From Clostridiales bacterium (GTDB lineage: Bacteria; Bacillota; Clostridia; Christensenellales; Christensenellaceae), in NCBI GenBank assembly GCA_003343685.1, contig QAKS01000086.1, forward strand, positions 1 to 11,717: a stretch of DNA of 11,717 nt, in the 5' to 3' direction. Under the pieces are notes generated by a model. The model was given only the letters and a program-made list of their open reading frames with translations. It made no database searches and had not been told where the DNA came from. This document shows positions 1 to 6,116 of the stretch, piece after piece (positions within the stretch are counted from its first letter, which is position 1; each line of letters opens with the position of its first letter). A program made the translations under genes and the position numbers.

Positions 1-98
1 CTTGAGCTTGGTACATCAATCCCCCTTATATTTTCGCTGTCGATCATACAAACGATTTTGGATGTTCCAAATTCGATAACAGACCTTACCCTAGGCAT
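1..98 (-). CDS. N-terminal fragment of an FtsA-like (actin-fold ATPase) protein, cut by the window edge
   Basis: An ATG at 98-96 is preceded by a good ribosome site (CGGGGAG, 8 nt upstream) and opens a frame that stays open to the window edge (32 codons). The visible residues begin MPRVRSVIEFGTSKIVCMID. The element E-F-G-T-S-K-I-V resembles the first phosphate-binding strand of FtsA/PilM/MreB-type actin-like ATPases, which usually read D-I-G-T-S-K. FtsA proteins anchor FtsZ to the membrane, but many Clostridia carry extra FtsA-domain proteins of unknown role, and this could be one of them. A promoter with a perfect TATAAT box lies just upstream. Only about 8% of a typical FtsA is visible, so the family call rests on one motif. 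That the frame is a real gene is better supported than its identity. Confidence 0.6.
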   Translation of the reverse strand, partial: MPRVRSVIEFGTSKIVCMIDSENIRGIDVPSS

Positions 99-143
99 AG
101 TTATAGCTCCCCGTCAAACAGTTTTATTTCAGCTATCGTCTTT

Positions 144-172
144 ATTATAGCATAATATGACACAAATGCGAA
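144..172 (-). promoter_or_regulatory. Sigma-70/SigA-type promoter for the FtsA-like gene
   Basis: On the minus strand a perfect -10 box TATAAT (149-144) is preceded, 17 nt away, by TTCGCA (172-167), which matches the TTGACA consensus at four of six positions. The expected transcript start near 137 gives a leader of about 40 nt before the ATG at 98. The promoter sits in the 81-bp gap after the acyl-CoA synthetase gene, so the FtsA-like gene can be expressed on its own. I see no rho-independent terminator in this gap, so read-through from the upstream gene is possible. Confidence 0.55.
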
Positions 173-179
173 CATCTCG

Positions 180-1850
180 TCACGAATTTTTCATATTATC
201 GTTCTGCCTGATCTCCACACGTCTGATTTTACCGCTGGTCGTCTTGGGCAGCTCTGTCACGAACTCCACAATACGCGGATATTTATACGGCGCCGTTACT
301 TTTTTTACATGGTTCTGAATTTCCTTTTTGAGTTCTTCCGACGGCTCATATCCCTTTGTCAGTACAATCGTTGCCTTTACCACCTGTCCCCTTACCGGAT
401 CCGGTGCGGCTGTCACGGCACATTCCAGCACGCTGGGATGGGTCATGATCGCATTCTCCACCTCAAACGGCCCAATCCGGTATCCGGAGCATTTGATGAC
501 GTCGTCGCTGCGTCCGTGGAACCAGAAATATCCGTCCCCGTCGCGCCATGCCGTATCGCCGGTATCATAAGTTCCCGCGTGCCATGCCTTTGCATTTGCC
601 TCGGGCGCTTTATAATACTCCCGGAACAATCCCACCGGGAAACTCTTGTCTGTATTTTTGATCACCAGCCGTCCCACAACACCGTCCTCGCAGGACTCGC
701 CATTGTCGTCCACAATGTCGATATCGTAAATGGGAGCGGGTTTTCCCGTGGAACCGGGCTTCACCTCCAGCCACTCAAAGTTCGCCAGAATAACGGATGT
801 TTCACTCTGCCCAAAGCCCTCGCGCAGCTCCAAACCCGTCAGTTCTTTCCATTTATAGTACACCTCGGGATTCAGCGGTTCTCCCGCAATGGTGCAGTGC
901 TTGATCGACGACAGATCATATTTTGTCAAATCCTCTTTAATCAGGAACCGATACACTGTCGGCGGTGCGCAGAACGTAGTCAGCTTCAGTCTCTCTATCG
1001 TCGAGAGCATATCGTGGGCGCTGAACTTCTTCGTATCGTATGCTACGATCGTCGCCCCGCAGATCCACTGGCCGAAAATCTTTCCCCAACCAAACTTAGC
1101 CCAGCCGGAATCCGCCGCCACCAGATGCAGCGTCCCCTCTTCCACTCTGTGCCAGTATTTCGCTGTCACAATCTGTCCGAGCGGGTGCGCAAAATCGTGC
1201 AGGATCATTTTCGGCATACCGGATGTGCCGGAAGAAAAATAAATCAGCATCGGGTCAGATGGCTTTGTAGCTTCGTCTCCCGTCGGTCTCTGCCAGTCCG
1301 CAGAGGCATTTTCTGTCTCTTTTCTGAAATCTATACACCCTTCCGGTATCCTATCGCCCACAATGCCAACCCATTTCAGGGTTTTACACTCTCCGCGGGC
1401 GTCCAGAATGTGTTTCACTACCTCGTCACTGTCCACCGATACGAGCGCAGTCGCCTCCGACTCATTGCATCTGTAAATAATATCCTTGGGCGTCACAAGA
1501 TAGGTGACAGGAATGGTAATAGCTCCGATTTTCTGCAAAGCCAGCATACACAGCCACACTTCCACACGCTGCATCAGAATCAGGATTACTTTATCTCCCT
1601 TTTTAATTCCGTGGCTTTTGAAAACATTTGCCGTTTTGTCCGAAAGGCGCTTGATTTCCGCAAACGTATAGACTCTGTCGTTTCCTTCGTCGTTGCAATA
1701 GTAAAGCGCCTTACCGTCGGGCTTATCTACAGCCCATTGATCCATGACGCTGTAGGCAAAATTGAAATCATCGGGCACTGTCACCCTATAGCTCTCTTTA
1801 AAATCCTCATAAGAGTCAAAATCAACCCTTGGTACAAACCTCTCTATCAT
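180..1850 (-). CDS. Acyl-CoA synthetase, medium-chain (MACS/ACSM-like) type
   Basis: This 556-residue adenylate-forming enzyme most likely converts a carboxylic acid, ATP and CoA to acyl-CoA, AMP and pyrophosphate in the cytosol. All core motifs of the ANL superfamily are visible: the P-loop YFSSGTSGMPK (204-214), GFGQSE (345-350, usually YGQTE), YDTGD (428-432), the hinge region GRSDDVIKCSGYRIGPFEVE (446-465), and PKTTSGKIRR (535-544) with the catalytic lysine K541. The stretches SPDPVRG-like (482-488) and VTAPYKYPR (518-526) are characteristic of medium-chain acyl-CoA synthetases rather than acetyl-CoA synthetases. The length is normal and the gene intact. The ATG at 1850 has AGAGG four bases upstream. 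It follows the XRE-cupin gene by 29 bp, so the two are probably cotranscribed. The exact substrate (medium-chain, branched or aromatic acid) cannot be read from sequence. Confidence 0.92.
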   Translation of the reverse strand: MIERFVPRVDFDSYEDFKESYRVTVPDDFNFAYSVMDQWAVDKPDGKALYYCNDEGNDRVYTFAEIKRLSDKTANVFKSHGIKKGDKVILILMQRVEVWLCMLALQKIGAITIPVTYLVTPKDIIYRCNESEATALVSVDSDEVVKHILDARGECKTLKWVGIVGDRIPEGCIDFRKETENASADWQRPTGDEATKPSDPMLIYFSSGTSGMPKMILHDFAHPLGQIVTAKYWHRVEEGTLHLVAADSGWAKFGWGKIFGQWICGATIVAYDTKKFSAHDMLSTIERLKLTTFCAPPTVYRFLIKEDLTKYDLSSIKHCTIAGEPLNPEVYYKWKELTGLELREGFGQSETSVILANFEWLEVKPGSTGKPAPIYDIDIVDDNGESCEDGVVGRLVIKNTDKSFPVGLFREYYKAPEANAKAWHAGTYDTGDTAWRDGDGYFWFHGRSDDVIKCSGYRIGPFEVENAIMTHPSVLECAVTAAPDPVRGQVVKATIVLTKGYEPSEELKKEIQNHVKKVTAPYKYPRIVEFVTELPKTTSGKIRRVEIRQNDNMKNS

Positions 1851-1879
1851 AAATCCTCTTTTCTCAAATCGTCTGCTCT

Positions 1880-2440
1880 TTATCTGTGTGCATTTTCGTT
1901 GATTACTGTCAGAAACCGTGCCGGACCGTTTTCCGCCATCTGCCCGTGGGGAACGGACGGATCAAAGTAAATGCAGTCGCCCTCGTTCAGTATCTTTCGT
2001 TTCCCGTTGATAATGACTGTTACGGTACCGCTCAGAACGTAGTTGAATTCCTGTCCCTTATGAGTAACCATCTCCGGCGGCGTGTCCTTCGGCAGCAAAT
2101 CCACGATCATCGGATCCATCTCCCTGTCTATGAAATTATAGGCCAGCGAGGAAAATTTGTACTCCTTATAACGCTCTATGGAAATTCCCTTTCCCTTTCT
2201 GGTCACCGTATATGCCTTCATTCTGGGGGTCTCGCCGGAAAGCAAAACGGTTGAATCCACCCCCAGAACACCCGCAACTCCGTATATGACGCTGATCGGT
2301 ATGTCCAGTTCGCCATTTTCATACTTTTTATACTCTTCGACCGACAGGCCTATCTTCTCCGCAACCGTCTCTTCCGTATATTCCATGACTTCCCGCAGCT
2401 CCCTGATGCGCATCGCGACCTGCACTACATTCTCATCCAT
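1880..2440 (-). CDS. XRE-family regulator with C-terminal cupin sensor domain
   Basis: This 186-residue cytosolic DNA-binding protein has a Cro/CI-type helix-turn-helix at about residues 8-62 (ending near Y-K-K-Y-E-N-G and the hydrophobic helix V-Y-G-V-A-G-V-L-G-V) and a cupin_2 beta-barrel at about 110-183. Cupin motif 1 is seen as H127-x3-E131 and G138, and motif 2 has P164-H165 after G154-D155, so a small ligand or metal site is plausible. Proteins of this architecture usually repress or activate a neighbouring metabolic operon in response to a small molecule. I start it at the ATG at 2440, which has AGAGAGG eight bases upstream. The frame is open to 2524 but that extension has no better ribosome site and would overlap the promoter. 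It lies directly upstream of the acyl-CoA synthetase and diverges from the metallo-hydrolase gene, so either or both may be its targets. The ligand is unknown. Confidence 0.9.
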   Translation of the reverse strand: MDENVVQVAMRIRELREVMEYTEETVAEKIGLSVEEYKKYENGELDIPISVIYGVAGVLGVDSTVLLSGETPRMKAYTVTRKGKGISIERYKEYKFSSLAYNFIDREMDPMIVDLLPKDTPPEMVTHKGQEFNYVLSGTVTVIINGKRKILNEGDCIYFDPSVPHGQMAENGPARFLTVINENAHR

Positions 2441-2448
2441 GCGATATA

Positions 2449-2455
2449 CCTCTCT
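2449..2455 (-). promoter_or_regulatory. Ribosome binding site fixing the XRE-cupin start
   Basis: AGAGAGG on the minus strand lies 8 nt before the ATG at 2440. It decides for the shorter 186-residue product over the 214-residue open frame, because the extra 28 codons (rich in Lys, Tyr and Ile) lie over the -10/-35 region and look like translated promoter DNA. Confidence 0.75.
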
Positions 2456-2473
2456 TTCATCATAATAAATTTT

Positions 2474-2502
2474 ATCATAACATATTTTTTTATTTTTGTA
2501 TA
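2474..2502 (-). promoter_or_regulatory. Candidate promoter for the XRE-cupin / acyl-CoA synthetase operon
   Basis: On the minus strand TATACA (2502-2497) and TATGAT (2479-2474) are separated by 17 nt inside a very A/T-rich stretch. Each is a fair match to the SigA boxes. The predicted start near 2467 gives a short leader of about 26 nt before the ATG at 2440. A second possible minus-strand promoter lies further upstream within the inverted repeat at 2529-2563. Confidence 0.45.
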
Positions 2503-2528
2503 CCTGCCGCCCATATATGTACAAAATA

Positions 2529-2558
2529 TTTACAACATACCCCTACATCGTGTATACT
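2529..2558 (+). promoter_or_regulatory. Promoter for the ComEC-like hydrolase / DUF3006 operon
   Basis: TTTACA (2529-2534) and TATACT (2553-2558) are separated by 18 nt (17 if TTACAA is used as the -35). The expected start at about 2565 leaves a leader of about 45 nt before the ATG at 2610, which has its own ribosome site. Both boxes fall inside the arms of an imperfect inverted repeat, so a regulator bound there would be expected to block this promoter. Confidence 0.55.
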
Positions 2559-2563
2559 GTAAA
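2529..2563. repeat. Imperfect inverted repeat, candidate operator in the divergent region
   Basis: The arms TTTACAACATAC (2529-2540) and GTATACTGTAAA (2552-2563) are reverse complements at 10 of 12 positions and are separated by 11 bp. The repeat covers the plus-strand -35 and -10 boxes. Read on the minus strand it also gives TTTACA (2563-2558) and TATGTT (2539-2534) with an 18-nt spacer. Its place between a regulator gene and a divergent gene makes it a reasonable operator for the XRE-cupin protein. This is inference from position and symmetry only. Confidence 0.4.
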
Positions 2564-2609
2564 CAGATTAACATAGTATATTGTATTTGGAACATGCAGA
2601 GGTATCATC

Positions 2610-3758
2610 ATGGCACACAGAAAGAAAGGCTCTAAAAACAAAGCGCTTACCGTACTTGTTATTATCATCATCGTCATTGCAGCCGTTTTCTTTATTCGTC
2701 AATCGTTGAACGGCAGCGCCTCCATCGTCTCTTCCACTGCAATTGCAGAGGGAGACAGGGCTGCATTTTCCTTTGAACCGGGAAAGCTGGGCGTGGCATA
2801 TATCGATGTGGGTCAAGGAGACAGCATTCTCATTCAGTCTCCCGCAGGACGAACCATGCTGATTGATTCAGGCGAGTCCTATGCTCTCCCTGCCGTAAAA
2901 GACGCTCTCGACAGGAACGGCATCAAAAAAATCGACATTGTCGTCGGCACACATCCCCACAGCGATCATATCGGCTGCATGGCGGATATCATAAACAGCT
3001 ACGATATCGGAGCCGTCTATCTGCCGAAAGTCTCCAACAATACATCAACCTATGAAAATCTTCTGAAAAGCATTCAGAAAAAAGGGTTGAAAATCAACAC
3101 TGCCAAGGCAGGCGTTGCGCTGGATCTGGGCGCGGACATCAGCGCCGTCATGCTGGCACCCCTCAGCAGCGAATACGACGATACCAATAATTATTCGGCA
3201 GTCATTCAACTCACTTACGGCGGCACATCTTTTCTCTTTACCGGAGATGCCAGCACGCCGTCCGAAAAAGAAATGCTCAAGCACTACGGCGCCGAACTGA
3301 AAAGCGACGTACTGAAGGTAGGTCATCACGGCAGCCGCACTGCTACGTCAAAAAAATTTCTTGACGCCGTCGATCCCGGTTACGCCGTTATCTCCTACGG
3401 CAAGGACAACGATTATGGACACCCCACAGCCGAAGTGATGGAACGCCTCCGGAAGCGCTGCATTCCCATCTATCAAACCGAGCCGCTGGGAACGATATTG
3501 GCGACGTCCGACGGAAAAACGATTCTGTTCAACAAACAGGCCGACACCAGAATCGAGGTCGCCGAAGGCTCTGACGAGGCCGGCACAGCCCCTGCCGCCG
3601 CAGAACCGGAAACCGACAGCGCTGCCGTATATATTACGGCGAGCGGGAAAGCCTATCATAAAGAGGGATGCAGCTCTCTTAAGGAAAACTTCTCTCCCAC
3701 GACTGTCAAAGATGCAGAAGAGGCCGGCTACGTCCCCTGCAAGAAATGTTTTAGCTAG
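2610..3758 (+). CDS. ComEC-like metallo-beta-lactamase-fold hydrolase, membrane-anchored or secreted, with C-terminal Cys/His metal-site domain
   Basis: This 382-residue protein begins with a basic stretch (MAHRKKGSKNK) and a hydrophobic segment at about 12-29, an uncleaved anchor or signal peptide that would place the rest outside the membrane. The metallo-beta-lactamase fold spans about 60-310: GVAYIDVGQGDSILI (61-75), the metal motif THPHSDH (114-120; H115, H117, D119, H120), TGD (211-213), GHHGS (238-242) and GHPT (270-273). This is the form found in the soluble domain of ComEC/Rec2, thought to act on nucleic acid or another phosphodiester, but no ComEC channel helices are present. After an Ala/Glu-rich linker (about 317-338) a short tail carries H350, C354, C377 and C380, a zinc-site pattern like that of Ada-type domains. 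The ATG has AGAGG seven bases upstream. It is followed by DUF3006. Substrate unknown. Confidence 0.88.
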   Translation: MAHRKKGSKNKALTVLVIIIIVIAAVFFIRQSLNGSASIVSSTAIAEGDRAAFSFEPGKLGVAYIDVGQGDSILIQSPAGRTMLIDSGESYALPAVKDALDRNGIKKIDIVVGTHPHSDHIGCMADIINSYDIGAVYLPKVSNNTSTYENLLKSIQKKGLKINTAKAGVALDLGADISAVMLAPLSSEYDDTNNYSAVIQLTYGGTSFLFTGDASTPSEKEMLKHYGAELKSDVLKVGHHGSRTATSKKFLDAVDPGYAVISYGKDNDYGHPTAEVMERLRKRCIPIYQTEPLGTILATSDGKTILFNKQADTRIEVAEGSDEAGTAPAAAEPETDSAAVYITASGKAYHKEGCSSLKENFSPTTVKDAEEAGYVPCKKCFS

Positions 3759-3769
3759 GCGGTGGCGCA

Positions 3770-4057
3770 ATGCTGATTATAGACAGAATTGAAGACGGGA
3801 TTGCAACAATCGAATACGGAAGCGGTGCAGGTGTTTTTAATATGCCCGCCTCTCTCCTTCCCGGCACGGCCGCGGAGGGAGACGTTCTTCTTGTCTGCAT
3901 AGATCAAAAAAGCGGAAGCGTGCCGGAGCACTTCCCCGAAAGTGAACTGCCGAAAGGCGCTTCGCGCCAAACGCCTCTTGCATTTTGTGTAGACCGAGAG
4001 GAAACAGATCGCCGCCGGGCGTCTGTTTCCTCATTGATGGACGATTTGTTTGTTTAA
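3770..4057 (+). CDS. DUF3006 domain protein
   Basis: This small 95-residue protein has no signal peptide or membrane segment. The N-terminal part (MLIIDRIEDGIATIEYGSG) has the I-I-D-R-x-E-x-x-x-A-x-x-E pattern of the DUF3006 family, a small beta-rich domain of unknown function, followed by P-A-S-L-L-P and a G-D-V-L strand. The C-terminal part is charged and probably helical (ETDRRRASVSSLMDDLFV), also usual in this family. It starts 11 bp after the metallo-hydrolase stop, with AGGCGGTGG overlapping that stop as ribosome site, so the two are almost certainly cotranscribed. The same pairing recurs in Bacillota, which suggests a linked role, perhaps as partner of the hydrolase, although one protein is predicted outside and the other inside the cell. 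Function cannot be stated. Confidence 0.85.
   Translation: MLIIDRIEDGIATIEYGSGAGVFNMPASLLPGTAAEGDVLLVCIDQKSGSVPEHFPESELPKGASRQTPLAFCVDREETDRRRASVSSLMDDLFV
3998..4032. terminator. Strong hairpin at the convergent gene ends (possible bidirectional terminator, no T-tract)
   Basis: GAGGAAACAGA (3998-4008) and TCTGTTTCCTC (4022-4032) are perfect 11-bp reverse complements. Inside them CGCC (4010-4013) pairs with GGCG (4018-4021) around a GCCG tetraloop, with one bulged T at 4009. The structure lies in the last codons of the DUF3006 gene and 55 bp downstream of the GH13 stop on the other strand. Neither side is followed by a clean run of T, so it is not a textbook rho-independent terminator. It may end transcription inefficiently or protect the 3' end of either message. 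Confidence 0.4.
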
Positions 4058-4087
4058 GTCTTTGTCCTGCTGTTCCGTTTATGAGGG

Positions 4088-6088
4088 CTAAGCTTTTGAC
4101 AGTTTAAAAATCATACCACTGTTTTTGAAAATATCCACATGGGCCAGCTCATTTTTAATCTCGATTTTTTTGCCGGTCAGCAGACATATTCCCTGCGAGA
4201 AGCCATAAGAGCAGAGCAAGTCGTGCTGCTCTTTTTCCATGCACAGCCTAATGCCTGCAAAGTCCACAACAAAATCCAGATCGCTGTCGCTTCTGTTAAT
4301 GAGGCAGAGGTATGCGCCGTTTTCCGCCGGATTTCCGAAAGCGTCTCTGCCGTCGAGAATATAGCGGAAAATCCCCACGACATTTTCACCGTAGAAGGCA
4401 AAGGAACACCGACCTACGCTTAACACATCGGTGTTACGGCGAATTCTGGAAAGAGATCTGTAAAAATACACAAGCGTCTGGTCGTGGATATGAAAAGGCT
4501 TTCTGTTGAACGGATCCTTAAGGCCGTCCATTCCCGTCTCATCTCCATAGTAGATTGAGGGCATCCCCGGCAGGACAAACTGCATGATGGCAGCCAGACG
4601 CTCCCGTTTTTCCCCGTCTCGAGCCTGATCCGGCAGCACGACAAATGTTCCCTGCTGTTCGCGTGTCATGTTTTCAATATCCACATCGATCGCCAACGCC
4701 GTTTTGATCCGCTCAATGTCATGGCTGGAGAGCAGATTCATTAGGCAGTAATACATCTCCAACGGATAGTTGCTCATCTGAGATGAGAGGAAATCCACCA
4801 TCTCTCTGGCGTCCAGCCGTCCCAGCAGAAAATCCGCAGCCGCATTCCGAAACGGATAATTCATAACGCTGTCCAGCCCTTTTCCTAAAGCATAGGTTCT
4901 GTTTTTTCCGTAGCTCTGCTTTGTTGTGGCATCCTCCCAAACCTCGCCCAGCAGAAAGTTTTCACCATCCTCCTGCTTCACGGCCCTGCGGATGCTTTCA
5001 ATGGTGTCATCCGGCAGCTCATCCGACACATCCAGCCTGTAACCGGAGGCACCCCGTTGAAGCCATTTTCTGATGACACTGTTCTCTCCCTCGATGACAA
5101 ATTCCCGCCACGACTCGTCATGCTTTCTTACCTCGGGCAGTGTATCAAATCCCCACCAGCATTTATAGCTGTCCGGGAACTCGTCGAACTCATACCATGA
5201 ATAATAGGGGGAGTCCTCGCCCTGATAAGCTCCCTTTGTTTTGTAGTTTCCCTTTTTGTTGAAATATACGCTGTCGGAACCGGTATGGGAAAACACCCCA
5301 TCCAGAATGATCCTGATTCCCAGCTTTTTTGCCGTCCTGCACAGACTGATAAAGGCTTCCTCGTCTCCCAGTATTGGATCAATCCTGTTGTAATCGGACG
5401 TATTGTACCTGTGGTTGGAGTCCGCTTCAAAGATAGGGTTCAGGTAGATGACCGACACTCCCATGTCCGCCAGATAGGTTAGCGACTGCTCAATGCCCGC
5501 CAAATCTCCCCCAAAGAAATCATTCGGCGTATAAAATTCCTCTCCCGGCATGGGGAGATAGAACGGTGTTTCGTCAAAGCTGCCGTGCAGATAGACCGTC
5601 CTGCCCATCGCACGGTGGTAATCAATTCCCCTTCTCGCATTGGCAGAATTCCCTTGTGCATATCTGTCGGGAAAAATCTGATACATTACGGCTTTTTTAT
5701 AGAAATCCGGTGTCTTGAAATCCCTGTCGTATACGGTCAGCTGATAGCTCAGCGGCTGATTGGAAAATAACTCTCCCCTTCCCGCCGTATGCCCCGGCCG
5801 ACATCCGTAATAAAAGGTCTTTCCCTCTACTCCAATCTTAAAATAGTACCACAATACCATAGGACGGTCCGGCAGTTCAACTTCCGCCTCCCACCAGCCG
5901 TCGTGATGTCTGGCTTGAATTTCGTCGTGACAGCCTCCTCCGTTTAAGACTACGCTGACACCCAAAAGGCTCACGCCTCCCGCAAAAAGCCGCAGACATA
6001 CCGTGCTTCCAGCAGGGCGTGCGCCCAGCGGATATCTGTAATCCGCCAGCCGCGATTCATGATAAATCAAATTACTGTATTGAAACAT
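4088..6088 (-). CDS. Glycoside hydrolase family 13 enzyme (alpha-amylase / neopullulanase-like), glycogen-operon associated
   Basis: This 666-residue cytosolic enzyme (no signal peptide) should hydrolyse alpha-1,4 and possibly alpha-1,6 bonds in glycogen or maltodextrin. An N-terminal beta-sandwich resembling CBM34/neopullulanase N-domains covers about 1-120. The TIM barrel starts at MYQIFPDRYAQG (135-146). Conserved regions are NDFFGGDLAGI (189-199), LDGVFSH (262-268), GYRLDVSDE (349-357; nucleophile D353), LLGEVWED (379-386; acid/base E382) and SSHD (454-457; D457), so the catalytic triad is complete. Region I has Ser267 where most GH13 enzymes have Asn. The ATG at 6088 follows GGGAGG by four bases. 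A TTG at 6103 would add five residues but is less convincing. It lies 28 bp after glgP as the last gene of the operon, which points to a role trimming or debranching what phosphorylase leaves. Linkage specificity is not readable. Confidence 0.9.
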   Translation of the reverse strand: MFQYSNLIYHESRLADYRYPLGARPAGSTVCLRLFAGGVSLLGVSVVLNGGGCHDEIQARHHDGWWEAEVELPDRPMVLWYYFKIGVEGKTFYYGCRPGHTAGRGELFSNQPLSYQLTVYDRDFKTPDFYKKAVMYQIFPDRYAQGNSANARRGIDYHRAMGRTVYLHGSFDETPFYLPMPGEEFYTPNDFFGGDLAGIEQSLTYLADMGVSVIYLNPIFEADSNHRYNTSDYNRIDPILGDEEAFISLCRTAKKLGIRIILDGVFSHTGSDSVYFNKKGNYKTKGAYQGEDSPYYSWYEFDEFPDSYKCWWGFDTLPEVRKHDESWREFVIEGENSVIRKWLQRGASGYRLDVSDELPDDTIESIRRAVKQEDGENFLLGEVWEDATTKQSYGKNRTYALGKGLDSVMNYPFRNAAADFLLGRLDAREMVDFLSSQMSNYPLEMYYCLMNLLSSHDIERIKTALAIDVDIENMTREQQGTFVVLPDQARDGEKRERLAAIMQFVLPGMPSIYYGDETGMDGLKDPFNRKPFHIHDQTLVYFYRSLSRIRRNTDVLSVGRCSFAFYGENVVGIFRYILDGRDAFGNPAENGAYLCLINRSDSDLDFVVDFAGIRLCMEKEQHDLLCSYGFSQGICLLTGKKIEIKNELAHVDIFKNSGMIFKLSKA

Positions 6089-6091
6089 TTT

Positions 6092-6098
6092 CCCTCCC
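6092..6098 (-). promoter_or_regulatory. Ribosome binding site fixing the GH13 start
   Basis: GGGAGGG on the minus strand lies close to the ATG at 6088 (four bases after GGGAGG). It favours that ATG over an in-frame TTG at 6103, whose codons would run through this very ribosome site and which has only AGAGG four bases upstream. Confidence 0.65.
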
Positions 6099-6116
6099 GT
6101 CAACGGGCCTCTTCCC

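Noticed and set aside
103..135. A 6-bp inverted repeat (ATAGCT/AGCTAT) in the leader of the FtsA-like gene, considered as riboswitch or terminator
   Set aside because: The loop is about 20 nt, the stem is short and AT-rich, and there is no T-run. It is likely to arise by chance.
309..1970. A 553-codon open frame on the plus strand opposite the acyl-CoA synthetase gene
   Set aside because: It is antisense to a gene with every expected family motif, its protein shows no recognisable domain or periodic pattern, it runs across the end of a second real gene, and no ribosome site stands out. Long antisense frames are common opposite such genes.
2441..2524. A 28-codon N-terminal extension of the XRE-cupin regulator
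   Set aside because: It runs through the predicted promoter and ribosome site, and regulators of this family normally begin shortly before the helix-turn-helix, as the ATG at 2440 does.
2558..2573. A cre-like (CcpA) element, TGTAAACAGATTAACA, downstream of the plus-strand -10 box
   Set aside because: It resembles TGWAANCGNTNWCA only if two extra bases are allowed, and it lacks the central CG. Too weak to call as a catabolite control site.
2568..2816. An 82-codon minus-strand frame over the start of the ComEC-like gene
   Set aside because: It overlaps the signal segment and fold of a well-supported gene and has no domain or ribosome site.
2610..4057. The ComEC-like/DUF3006 pair as a natural-competence locus or anti-phage defence system
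   Set aside because: No ComEC channel helices, ComEA, nuclease partner, toxin or other defence gene is present nearby. The soluble fold alone does not support either label.
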